64,000 nt of DNA. Origin: Paenibacillus alginolyticus DSM 5050 = NBRC 15375 (lineage in GTDB: Bacteria > Bacillota > Bacilli > Paenibacillales > NBRC-103111). This document shows, piece after piece, positions 45,517 to 53,763 of the stretch. Numbering within the stretch: the first letter of the stretch is position 1; every line of letters starts with the position of its first letter. Location: positions 62,001 through 126,000 of the forward strand of contig NZ_AUGY01000004.1 in the NCBI RefSeq assembly GCF_000422905.1. Reading direction: 5' to 3'. The position numbers and the translations under genes were made by a program. The notes under the pieces are model-generated. The model did no database searches and was not told where the DNA came from. It was given only the letters and a program-made list of their open reading frames with translations.

Positions 45517-45852
45517 TTCATGCGCAAGGATGTATCCTTGCATGATCCCATCGGAACGGACAAAGAGGGGAATGAAATTACGCTCATCGACATTCTCGGT
45601 ACGGAAGCGGATGACGTAGTGGATAAGGTGCAGCTCAAGATAGAGAAGAGCAAAATCTATCGTAACTTAGAGATTTTGGATGATCGCGAGAAGGAAGTCG
45701 TCGTCGGGCGGTTTGGGTTGGAGTTAGGCGGGGAAGAGCGGACGCAGCGGGAGATTGCGAAGGAGCTAGGCATTAGCCGCTCCTATGTGTCGCGGATTGA
45801 GAAGCGGGCGCTGATGAAGCTGTATCATGAATTTTATAAGGCGAAGCGGTAA
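45517..45852 (+). pseudogene. SigK-like sporulation sigma factor, C-terminal part (cassette C)
   Basis: Open from about 45517 ([20 protein letters not shown]) to the natural stop. It has the region 3 linker and the complete region 4.2 ([20 protein letters not shown], the -35-reading helix-turn-helix), ending [13 protein letters not shown]. The whole N-terminal half with core-binding region 2 is missing, so it is not a functional sigma factor. Cassette B (18060) shares its 5' part almost base for base. The upstream junction is with the recombinase remnant. Confidence 0.82.
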
Positions 45853-45911
45853 GATTACGAATCGTATACTTCATTTATTTGGACTTAGTGCAAGTAATGG
45901 AGGTGAAGGTT

Positions 45912-46566
45912 ATGACGTTAATCCATATCGAGAATGCCAGTAAATACTATACGATGGGCGAGGAAACAATTAAAGCGTTAGATAATGTCTCTTTAGATAT
46001 TGATCATGGTGAGTTCGTGGCAATCATGGGACCGTCAGGTTCCGGCAAATCCACGCTGATGAACATTATCGGGTGTTTGGATATAGTAGATAAAGGTATT
46101 TATGACCTAGATGGTCAAGCAATAAACGTGCTTAAGGATTCTGGGCTCGCTGAGATTCGCAACCAGAAGATTGGCTTTGTTTTTCAAAGCTTCAACTTGC
46201 TGCCGAGATTAAGTGCCTATGAGAATGTGGAGTTGCCTTTGATCTATCGGGGGATGAGCAAAAAGGAAAGAGAGCCGCTCATTTTGCATGCACTAGATTC
46301 GGTGGACTTGCTGGATCGTAAGAAGCATTTTCCATCAGAGTTATCTGGCGGGCAGCAGCAACGTGTTGCTATTGCTCGAACGTTGGCAGGAGATCCAGCC
46401 ATCATTTTGGCGGATGAACACCTACGGGAGCGTTAGATTCGAAGACTGGTGTGGAGATTTTAAACATTTTAAAGAGATTAAATGATTACACATGACTTAT
46501 TGATTGCGCAGCAGGCGAAGCGGATTGTGCGGTTTCGGGATGGGCGGTTGAATGAAGTTGTTTAGT
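45912..46566 (+). pseudogene. MacB/LolD-type ABC ATPase, broken copy C (best preserved)
   Basis: ATG 45912 follows GGAGGTGAAGG, a good start. Walker A (GPSGSGKST), Q-loop ([19 protein letters not shown]) and signature ([19 protein letters not shown]) are intact. At Walker B, ADEHLRER replaces ADEPTGALD because two extra bases near 46418 shift the frame; the protein stops at 46436. The original continues in another frame ([13 protein letters not shown]), then lacks a segment before ITHDLLIAQQAKRIV, ending at 46566. The family powers export with MacB-type permeases, none present. It is 60 bp behind the sigma fragment, which shows the original gene order. Confidence 0.85.
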
Positions 46567-46573
46567 GTTTATA

Positions 46574-46612
46574 AGACCGGGACTCCGAGTTTGGGGGTGC
46601 CGGTTTATTTTG
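46574..46612 (+). terminator. Terminator after ATPase copy C
   Basis: A roughly 12-bp stem with one mismatch (46574-46586 with 46594-46606) is followed by TTTATTTTG. It resembles the hairpin after copy A at 7404-7434. Confidence 0.7.
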
Positions 46613-46642
46613 TTTGTATGCTGAGCCAAATGAATATAAAAT

Positions 46643-46687
46643 TTATGTCAACCGGTTGACATAAGGTGTGGAAACCGGTTAACATAA
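46643..46687 (+). promoter_or_regulatory. Promoter with two LacI-type operators
   Basis: A perfect 22-bp palindrome (46643-46664, core GTCAACCGGTTGAC) contains the -35 TTGACA (46656-46661). A second, imperfect site (GGAAACCGGTTAACATAA, 46670-46687), 23 bp away centre to centre, covers the -10 TAACAT (46680-46685; spacer 18). The central CCGG and arms are those of LacI-family sites, and the LacI gene is at 49903. Confidence 0.85.
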
Positions 46688-46731
46688 ATTTGATAGCGCA
46701 TTCAAAACAGACTTGTAAGGGGGAAAAGGGT

Positions 46732-48072
46732 TTGAAAAAGATGAAAAGTATCACCACTACGGGAATTTGTTCGATTGTATTGCTTTCCTCATTGGTGGCA
46801 TGTTCCCAAAACAATGCCCCAAGCTCCTCGCCAGGAGCCACCCAACAAGCAAAGGGAGTCAAGCTTACTTTCTTTAATACTTCAGCTGAAGTAAATAACG
46901 TGTTCGAGAATCTTTTTAAAACTTATCACGAGCAGAATCCTAACGTAACCATTGAATTGATTCCGACCCCAATCGGAGGAGCGCAGTTAGAGAAATTTCA
47001 ATCCCTGTTGGCATCCGGCAATCCGGCCACAATAGCCAATCTTGACCCGGGAACGATTCTCCAATATAAAGATAAGTTCATGGACTTAGAGACGGAGAAG
47101 GCGAAGTATGAAAAACTAACGAAGCCTGGGGCGGTTGACGGCGCTTTGCTGGACGGAAAATTCCTTGGCATTCCATGGACTGCTCAAGGCTATGGCTTGT
47201 TATATAACAAACGGGTAGTTGAGGAATCGATCGGGGGGGCTTTCGATCCGGCTTCCATCAAAACCCGTAACGATTTGGAAGCATTGTTCAAAAAAATCGA
47301 AGCTGCCGGCAAGGCGCCTGTGATGATTCACGGGGCGGATTGGTCCTTAGGCGCGCACTATCTGGGATTGACCTATTCTTTGCAATCGCCAAAAGTGGAA
47401 GAGAACCGCAAGTTTGTAGAGGATTTGAAAAATGGCAAGGCGAATTTGGCTGACAATCAGCCATTCAACGGTCTGATGGATACATTTGACTTATTGAAGA
47501 AATACAATGCCAGAAAAAGTGATCCTCTTGTCGCAGATTACAATAAAGACAGCACTGATTTCGCAAAAGGCAATGCGGCATTCTATTTTATGGGAGACTG
47601 GACTTGGTCTGTCATTGGCACGCTTGAAGGAAGGGATAAAGAATTTGGAATCATTCCGGTACCGATTAGCAACAATCCGGCTGATTACGGCAATGCTCAA
47701 GTAGCCTACACGGAACCGAAGTTGTTCGCTATCGATAAATCCGGATCTACTCCGGAGCAGCAGGCAGCGGCTAGAGCATTCGTCGAATGGATGGTTACAA
47801 GCGAGCAGGGGCAAAGTGCGATTGTGACCAAAATGGGCCTCTCCTTGCCTTATAAGGATGTAAAGGCAAAAGGCACAAATGTGATTTCCGATGCCATTGC
47901 GAAATATGTCGATCAAGGGAAGTTCCTTAATATCGGAGTCATTAATTATTTCCCGCAAGACTATTGGTCCAAGACAGGAGCTTCCATGCAAAAATATATG
48001 GTAGGAAAAACTGACCGAAAGGCTTTCACGACAGAGGTTCAGGATTATTGGAAATCGAATGCCGGGAAATAG
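46732..48072 (+). CDS. Sugar-binding lipoprotein, UgpB/MalE type
   Basis: TTG 46732 follows AAGGGGGAAAAGGG; ATG 46741 is the alternative. The longer frame from 46666 overlaps the operators. About 446 residues; signal ends SLVAC with the lipid cysteine near residue 24. The mature domain reads VKLTFFNTSAEVNNVFENLF and QNPNVTIELIPTPIGGAQLEKFQSL as separate segments, the family-1 solute-binding type. It opens the LacI-controlled operon with two permeases, so the cargo is likely sucrose or a sucrose derivative, judged by the locus. Confidence 0.9.
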   Translation: MKKMKSITTTGICSIVLLSSLVACSQNNAPSSSPGATQQAKGVKLTFFNTSAEVNNVFENLFKTYHEQNPNVTIELIPTPIGGAQLEKFQSLLASGNPATIANLDPGTILQYKDKFMDLETEKAKYEKLTKPGAVDGALLDGKFLGIPWTAQGYGLLYNKRVVEESIGGAFDPASIKTRNDLEALFKKIEAAGKAPVMIHGADWSLGAHYLGLTYSLQSPKVEENRKFVEDLKNGKANLADNQPFNGLMDTFDLLKKYNARKSDPLVADYNKDSTDFAKGNAAFYFMGDWTWSVIGTLEGRDKEFGIIPVPISNNPADYGNAQVAYTEPKLFAIDKSGSTPEQQAAARAFVEWMVTSEQGQSAIVTKMGLSLPYKDVKAKGTNVISDAIAKYVDQGKFLNIGVINYFPQDYWSKTGASMQKYMVGKTDRKAFTTEVQDYWKSNAGK

Positions 48073-48111
48073 GGATTAAGGTTAAAAACTGGTTGTAAAG
48101 GGTGCGGTACT

Positions 48112-48993
48112 ATGAGGAGTAAGATTTATTTAAGAAATACGGGAACTTTTCTTCTTTTTGGGGCTCCTTCCGTACTGGCATTTGCTGCTGTTGTTTTGAT
48201 TCCGTTCCTGGTTGGGTTATATTTGACGTTTACGAATTGGGATGTTCGAACGGCCGACATATCATTTGTCGGCTTATCAAATTATACCAAAGTATTCCAT
48301 GATAAAGTTTTTTTTACCCAATTGTGGTTTACCGTTAAATATGTATTTTTTACGGTACTGATCTCCAATGCGATGGCTTTCTTTATAGCACTGGCGTTGA
48401 CCAGCGGGGTTAAAGGAGAGAAATGGCTTCGAACGGGCTTTTTCACTCCAAACTTAATCGGCGGAATCGTGTTAGGGTATTTGTGGCAGACGCTATTCTC
48501 GCAGATCATGCCCTATATAGGGAATAAATACGGCTGGGCATTGTTTAAATCGTCGTGGTTAACGGATACGGATACCGCATTTTGGGCACTCGTCATCGCA
48601 ACAGCTTGGCAATTAGTCGGCTATCTCATGATCATTTATATTGCCGGATTCTCAGGTGTTCCTAATGATGTGTTGGAAGCTGCGAGCATAGACGGGGCGA
48701 ACGGTTATGCAAGACTTCGCAGAATCATATTGCCGCTTTCGATCCCAGCTATCGTCATCTGTATTTTTATTTCCATCTCTCGCTCATTTTTAACTTACGA
48801 TATCAACCTTGCCCTAACGAAAGGCGGACCTTTTCATTCCACCGAATTAGCTTCCTATCATATCGTTCAAAAAGCTTTCTTGTCCAATCAATATGGAGTC
48901 GGACAGGCGGAAGCAGTTGTCTTATTTGCTGTCGTAGCCTTGGTTGCGCTTACTCAATCTTACTTACTTAAAAAATTGGAGGTCGAATCGTGA
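48112..48993 (+). CDS. Sugar ABC transporter permease, MalF/UgpA type
   Basis: 293 residues, ATG 48112. First helix FLLFGAPSVLAFAAVVLIPFLVG; coupling loop LEAASIDGANGYARLRRIILP. It pairs with the permease whose start overlaps its stop. Part of the first importer of the sucrose-related locus. Confidence 0.93.
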   Translation: MRSKIYLRNTGTFLLFGAPSVLAFAAVVLIPFLVGLYLTFTNWDVRTADISFVGLSNYTKVFHDKVFFTQLWFTVKYVFFTVLISNAMAFFIALALTSGVKGEKWLRTGFFTPNLIGGIVLGYLWQTLFSQIMPYIGNKYGWALFKSSWLTDTDTAFWALVIATAWQLVGYLMIIYIAGFSGVPNDVLEAASIDGANGYARLRRIILPLSIPAIVICIFISISRSFLTYDINLALTKGGPFHSTELASYHIVQKAFLSNQYGVGQAEAVVLFAVVALVALTQSYLLKKLEVES

Positions 48994-49817
48994 TGGCTTT
49001 TCGACAGTCCATATCAAGAATCAAAGCCGTAATTCTGTATGTAATTTTATTTGTATTCTTAATTCCTTTTTTGCTGGTCGTCATGAACTCTTTCAAAAAA
49101 ACGCAGCAATTCACCGAAAATCCATTAGCTATTCCCAGCAGTGTTCATTTCGAGAACTACACCGCTGCATTTACCAACATGAAATTCATGCAAGGACTTT
49201 CCAACTCTTTGTTGATTACAGTTGCTGCAGTTTTCATTATTGTTATTTTCTCGTCAATGACCGGGTATTTGTTTGTTCGATATAAATGGAAGCTGAATAC
49301 TGTGCTATTTTTCATGATGCTTGGCTCCATGGCGCTTCCGTTCCAGGTCATCATGATTCCTTTGGTCATGCTGTACGGAAAGCTGGATCTGCTAAATATG
49401 AAGAGTACGTTGCTGTTTTTATATTTGGGGTTTGGCGTTCCCTTCGGCGTGTTTACTTTCCATGGGTTTATCAAAGGGATTCCTTACGAATTGGAAGAAT
49501 CGGCTTTTATAGAGGGCAGCTCGAGGCTGCGAACTTTTTTCCAGATTGTACTGCCCCTATTGAAACCGGTTTTCGTAACGCTCATCGTATTGGATGTACT
49601 CTGGATCTGGAATGATTATTTATTGCCCAGTTTGGTCTTACTGTCGCCGGAACAAAGGACATTGCCTCTTTCTACGTTTACTTTCTTCTCATCTTACTCT
49701 GTTGATTACGCACCCTTGATGGCAGGATTAATCATGACGGTTATTCCTGTGTTAGTTTTATATCTTTTTGTTCAAAACCAAATCATCAAAGGGATAACGG
49801 AAGGAGCCTTGAAATAG
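48990..49817 (+). CDS. Sugar ABC transporter permease, MalG/UgpE type
   Basis: Starts at GTG 48990 overlapping the previous stop (ATG 48993 is next); GGAGG is just upstream. 275 residues; first helix VILYVILFVFLIPFLLVVMNSF; coupling loop LEESAFIEGSSRLRTFFQIVLPLL. The C-terminus QNQIIKGITEGALK is usual for this group. Confidence 0.92.
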   Translation: MMAFRQSISRIKAVILYVILFVFLIPFLLVVMNSFKKTQQFTENPLAIPSSVHFENYTAAFTNMKFMQGLSNSLLITVAAVFIIVIFSSMTGYLFVRYKWKLNTVLFFMMLGSMALPFQVIMIPLVMLYGKLDLLNMKSTLLFLYLGFGVPFGVFTFHGFIKGIPYELEESAFIEGSSRLRTFFQIVLPLLKPVFVTLIVLDVLWIWNDYLLPSLVLLSPEQRTLPLSTFTFFSSYSVDYAPLMAGLIMTVIPVLVLYLFVQNQIIKGITEGALK

Positions 49818-49902
49818 AGGTCCTGTAATATGGAACGGAGTTCGGCTGAAAAAATTGCAAATTAAGCGTATAATGGCTTTAAAAAAGTCAGGTGGTCAAA
49901 CC

Positions 49903-50892
49903 ATGCCTAAAATTGATGATGTAGCAGAAAAAGCCGGGGTTTCTGTTACTACGGTGTCCCGCGTGCTCAATAACCGGGGATATATCAGCCAGACGACACG
50001 GGATAAGGTATATCAGGTTATGAAGGAGCTAAATTATCATCCCAATGAAATGGCTCGTTCTTTGTTCAGAAAAAAATCGAATATGATCGGCCTCATTATT
50101 CCTACAGTTTCTCATCCTTTTTTTAGTGAATTAGCTCACTATCTTGAATATTATGCTGACCAAAGCGGGTATAAAATTCTATTGTGCAATTCGAATCGAG
50201 ATGTAACGAAAGAACGCAAATACATCGACATGCTGAAAAAGAATCAAGTGGACGCCATCATTATGGGCAGCATGGTTTTGGATGTCGAACATTATCGGAA
50301 TCTGAACCTTCCTATTGTAGCTTTCGATCGAGTCGTAGATGATACGATTCCTGTTGTTAATTCCGATAATCTGATGGGCGGCAAACTTGCAGCGCTGTTA
50401 CTTGTGGGCAAAGGTTGTCGAAAGCTGGCATATATTCAAGGTGGAGTTGGCGGGCCGCATCATCATGGTCTGCTTGCTGGAGGAAGGTTACAAGGGTTTG
50501 CTGAGGAACTGCAACATGCAGGGGTTGAATATGTTCACTTGAATTTAGAGGTACACGATCTAGATACTGGGGCAAGTGAGGATACAATTGTTCGTTTCCT
50601 TCTGGAGTATCCGGAAGTAGACGGCGTTTTTGCCAGCAGCGATGTGATCGCAACTATGGTTATGCAAGCCTGTTATCAATTAAACAAGAGAATTCCGGAA
50701 GACATGAAAATCATCGGTTATGATGATGTGAAGATCGCATCTTTAGTGGTGCCGCGTCTTACAACCATTAGGCAGCCTATTCAAAAGATGAGCGAGTTAA
50801 CGATCGAATTAATTGCAAAACAAATTGAAGGGGAGGAGGTTCCGATGGTCAATTCTTTACCGGTTACATTAATTGAACGAAGTACTACGTAA
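49903..50892 (+). CDS. LacI-family transcriptional repressor
   Basis: ATG 49903 after AGGTGGT is preferred to the frame start at 49855. 329 residues. The HTH is MPKIDDVAEKAGVSVTTVSR and the hinge helix NEMARSLFRKKSNMIGLIIP. The periplasmic-binding-like domain includes PVVNSDNLMGGKLAALLL, DGVFASSDVIATMVMQ and MKIIGYDDVKIASLVVPRL. It sits in the operon of the importer whose promoter holds two CCGG-centred palindromes and precedes a third such site at 51859, so it should control both. It resembles ScrR-type sucrose repressors, though that is an inference from context. Confidence 0.92.
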   Translation: MPKIDDVAEKAGVSVTTVSRVLNNRGYISQTTRDKVYQVMKELNYHPNEMARSLFRKKSNMIGLIIPTVSHPFFSELAHYLEYYADQSGYKILLCNSNRDVTKERKYIDMLKKNQVDAIIMGSMVLDVEHYRNLNLPIVAFDRVVDDTIPVVNSDNLMGGKLAALLLVGKGCRKLAYIQGGVGGPHHHGLLAGGRLQGFAEELQHAGVEYVHLNLEVHDLDTGASEDTIVRFLLEYPEVDGVFASSDVIATMVMQACYQLNKRIPEDMKIIGYDDVKIASLVVPRLTTIRQPIQKMSELTIELIAKQIEGEEVPMVNSLPVTLIERSTT

Positions 50893-50912
50893 GAATAGTG
50901 GAGGCTTGTAGA

Positions 50913-51845
50913 ATGGACTTTAAGAACAGAGTGTTACCGGAAATTAGGGAATCTTTGACGTCCCTCCCGCTTTTTCGGCTTCCAGATGATTTGGCAATTG
51001 TAAGGCAAAGCCCTTTACCTCAAGCGTTGAAGTCTGAAATTGTTCGAATCATCGATCGTAAAATTACCGGTGCGGGCAATCAAGAGATGCTGATCAAAAT
51101 ATTCGAACCGGTTCAGAGGGATGAGACGAACCTGCCTGTTTTACTTTGGATTCATGGCGGAGGATATGTGTTAGGCCACCCTAACGGTGAACAAAGTCTC
51201 TGTGAAAGTTTTGTTAAGGCTGCCGACTGTATTGTCATTTCCCCCGATTACCGGCTTGCCCCTGAACACCCGTTTCCGGCGGCAATTGAAGACTGCTACG
51301 CTGCTTTGAAGTGGATAATTAGTGCCGCGGAGGAATGGAATATCGATTTGTCGAGGATTGCGATTGGGGGAGGAAGCGCGGGCGGAGGGTTGACCGCAGC
51401 ATTGGCGCTGATGGCTCGCGATAAGGGAGGACCTCCTATCTGTTTCCAAATGCCGTTATACCCGATGATCGACGATCGTAATGTTACGCCTTCTAGCCAT
51501 GAAATTACGGATCCTGCCGTTTGGAACAGGGCCAACAATCTGGCGGCTTGGAAGATGTACCTTGGCGAACATGCCGATGGCGACATTTCTCCGTATGCGG
51601 CGCCAATTAGAGCGAAGGACCTGACCGGTCTTCCTCCCACATATACATGTGTAGGCCAGCTTGACCCGTTCCGCGACGAGACAATTGAGTATGTTGCACG
51701 GCTTGCCCAAGCCGGCGTCGACGTGGAATTTCATTTATATCCCGGATGTTATCATGCCTTCGAACACGTTGTACCCGAAGCGGAAGTCAGCCAACGTACC
51801 CGGAACGGCTATGCGAATGCTTTGGCAAGAGCTTTTCAGCGTTGA
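50913..51845 (+). CDS. Alpha/beta-hydrolase esterase, hormone-sensitive-lipase type
   Basis: ATG 50913 follows GGAGG; GTG 50898 would overlap that site. 310 residues without a signal peptide. The oxyanion-hole motif HGGG is in LLWIHGGGYVLG; the nucleophile serine is in IAIGGGSAGGGLTAAL (GxSxG); D (QLDPFRDE) and H (YPGCYHAFEH) complete the triad. The family hydrolyses short-chain esters. It is last in the LacI-controlled importer operon, suggesting that it removes acyl groups from an imported sugar ester. Confidence 0.92.
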   Translation: MDFKNRVLPEIRESLTSLPLFRLPDDLAIVRQSPLPQALKSEIVRIIDRKITGAGNQEMLIKIFEPVQRDETNLPVLLWIHGGGYVLGHPNGEQSLCESFVKAADCIVISPDYRLAPEHPFPAAIEDCYAALKWIISAAEEWNIDLSRIAIGGGSAGGGLTAALALMARDKGGPPICFQMPLYPMIDDRNVTPSSHEITDPAVWNRANNLAAWKMYLGEHADGDISPYAAPIRAKDLTGLPPTYTCVGQLDPFRDETIEYVARLAQAGVDVEFHLYPGCYHAFEHVVPEAEVSQRTRNGYANALARAFQR

Positions 51846-51852
51846 TTTTTAT

Positions 51853-51881
51853 TTGAAATTGTGTCAACCGGTTAGTATGCT
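51853..51881 (+). promoter_or_regulatory. Promoter of the two-component operon with a LacI-type operator in its spacer
   Basis: -35 TTGAAA (51853-51858), 17-bp spacer, -10 TATGCT (51876-51881). The spacer carries TGTCAACCGGTTAGTAT, the same site as in front of 46732 with a perfect left arm and two changes in the right. Repressor bound here would block polymerase. Confidence 0.72.
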
Positions 51882-52030
51882 TTCGAAGGTATTTATTAAA
51901 GCTGTATCATGATTTTTATAGGTTTTATCGGTGAAGGGAGGCTTATGCCTCTTTTCATTTATTTTCGCATTATGTTTTGAAACATCATATAATGGAATCG
52001 AAAAATGTTCTTTTAATGAGGAAGGGTGAC

Positions 52031-53752
52031 ATGTTTAAGAGTACAAAGCCGGTTTCGTTCGTTTACAAATTTTCACTTCAAATTACATTGATATTGGCCA
52101 TACTTGTCGCGGTTCTGATCATCAGCAATGTATATTCCTTCAATGTGGTCGAAACGAATATCGTGAATAACTCCAAATACACCATGGGGATTCACATTAC
52201 GAATATCCAAAATCGTTTAAACAGCGTCTCCAAAGATCTAAACGAAGTATTTGAAAATCATATCGACGATGTCGTTGTGTATCCGAAAAAAGATGAGAGC
52301 AACAAATACTTCGATGCCTTGCGATTAAAAAATGCATTGCTCTCGAAAGTGTCAAATAACGAAAGCATAGATGCGTTATTTATTTTGGAGCCCAGTGAAC
52401 ATCTCTTTTTGATTCAGTTCGGCAAAAACATACTTTCTAATGAAAATCAAACATTATCCGATTATTTAAAGAGTGAACAATTCGCGGGGAATACGATGAT
52501 CGGAAGAGAATGGTCCTCGATTCAAGTGAATGGAATAAGTTATGAAATAAAAAGCTTCAAGGTGTCGGACATCATGATTGGCGCAGCTGTAAAAGCAGAC
52601 ACCTTGATGAATGTTGTGAAAAAAACGTCGGATTCCCAAAACCATTATGGTTTGACCGATAAAAACGGAAAGTTGCTTTCTGCGACCGATCCATTCCTTA
52701 ATCATTTGAGCCCGCTGCCGGATACCGGTAAAACTTCGTACAAGCTCGATGATGGCAAATATTTTATCATTTCAGAGGACATTCCGGAGATCGGGAAAAT
52801 TTCGAATCTAATTGAACGGAAGAGCGTTTTATCGGGTTTGGATTTTATCCAGTGGGTGATTATTTCTCTTGGAGTCGTTTCTTTAGTTATCGTGCCTGCT
52901 GTATTAACTTCGCTGTCACGCGAAATGATTAAGCCTGTTCTTGAACTTGTCAAAGCGACGAAAGAGCTGGAGAAGGGAAACTGGGACTACCAACTGCCGC
53001 TGCATAAAGCGTCCATCGAGTTCGCCAAGCTCTTTCATTCATTTACGTCGATGACGAAAGAAATCAAACAGTTAAAGATCTATTCCTATGAAGAGAAGCT
53101 GGAACGAAACAAAGCCGAGCTCAAGTATCTTCAAATGCAAATAAAGCCCCATTTTTTCCTGAATGCCATTACGACAGTCTCGAGCCTTACGTATCAAAAT
53201 AAAAACGAAGAAATCAGGAAACTGATCAACTACTTGTCGGAGCATCTCAGATATATGTTCAAGGGAGGCTTGGTAAACGTAACGGTAAGGGAAGAAATCG
53301 ATCACGTGATCAATTACATTCACATGCAAGAGATCAAATTCCCCAATCACATTTTCCATATGATCGATATCGAACCCAATTTGGAACAGCATATACTGCC
53401 GCAATTTCTGATACAAACCTTTATTGAAAATATTTTTAAGCATGCGTTAGTTTACGGAGATATTTTGTCGATATTTATTAAAGTGGAAACGTATTCTTAT
53501 CATCACGAGGACTTTATTAAAATTACCTTAGAAGATAATGGGGAAGGGTTTCCTGATGAAATCATAGAAGAAGTGAATGCCGCCGGTACACGTGTCAATG
53601 AAACAGGGCAAAGAATCGGCATTTCCAATATCAAAAAAACGCTGAGTCTACTTTATAAAAGGGATAATTTGTTGAATATTTCCAAAAATGAACCGTCCGG
53701 GGCAAGGGTGGAAATTTTGATTCCTATTCAGACATCCATGGATCAGACTTAG
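52031..53752 (+). CDS. Membrane sensor histidine kinase, YesM type
   Basis: ATG 52031 after GAGGAAGGGTGAC is preferred; the frame reaches 51977 without a good site. About 573 residues: first helix FSLQITLILAILVAVLIISN, an extracellular sensor of about 240 residues, second helix WVIISLGVVSLVIVPAVLTSL, HAMP, then LKYLQMQIKPHFFLNAITTV with the phospho-accepting histidine and an ATPase domain (FIENIFKHALVYGD, LEDNGEGFPDE). The response regulator follows 11 bp on. It probably senses the sugar served by the second importer, and its own promoter seems to be under LacI control. Confidence 0.92.
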   Translation: MFKSTKPVSFVYKFSLQITLILAILVAVLIISNVYSFNVVETNIVNNSKYTMGIHITNIQNRLNSVSKDLNEVFENHIDDVVVYPKKDESNKYFDALRLKNALLSKVSNNESIDALFILEPSEHLFLIQFGKNILSNENQTLSDYLKSEQFAGNTMIGREWSSIQVNGISYEIKSFKVSDIMIGAAVKADTLMNVVKKTSDSQNHYGLTDKNGKLLSATDPFLNHLSPLPDTGKTSYKLDDGKYFIISEDIPEIGKISNLIERKSVLSGLDFIQWVIISLGVVSLVIVPAVLTSLSREMIKPVLELVKATKELEKGNWDYQLPLHKASIEFAKLFHSFTSMTKEIKQLKIYSYEEKLERNKAELKYLQMQIKPHFFLNAITTVSSLTYQNKNEEIRKLINYLSEHLRYMFKGGLVNVTVREEIDHVINYIHMQEIKFPNHIFHMIDIEPNLEQHILPQFLIQTFIENIFKHALVYGDILSIFIKVETYSYHHEDFIKITLEDNGEGFPDEIIEEVNAAGTRVNETGQRIGISNIKKTLSLLYKRDNLLNISKNEPSGARVEILIPIQTSMDQT

Positions 53753-53763
53753 GAGGGAACGTA

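Noticed and set aside
45517..45852. SigK split as in the skin element of Bacillus subtilis
   Set aside because: The sigma fragment does contain AATGA in the KEGNEI codons, the known recombination site, but the break lies upstream of it. The neighbouring recombinase is of the tyrosine type, not the serine type used by skin, and a second truncated copy exists at 18060.
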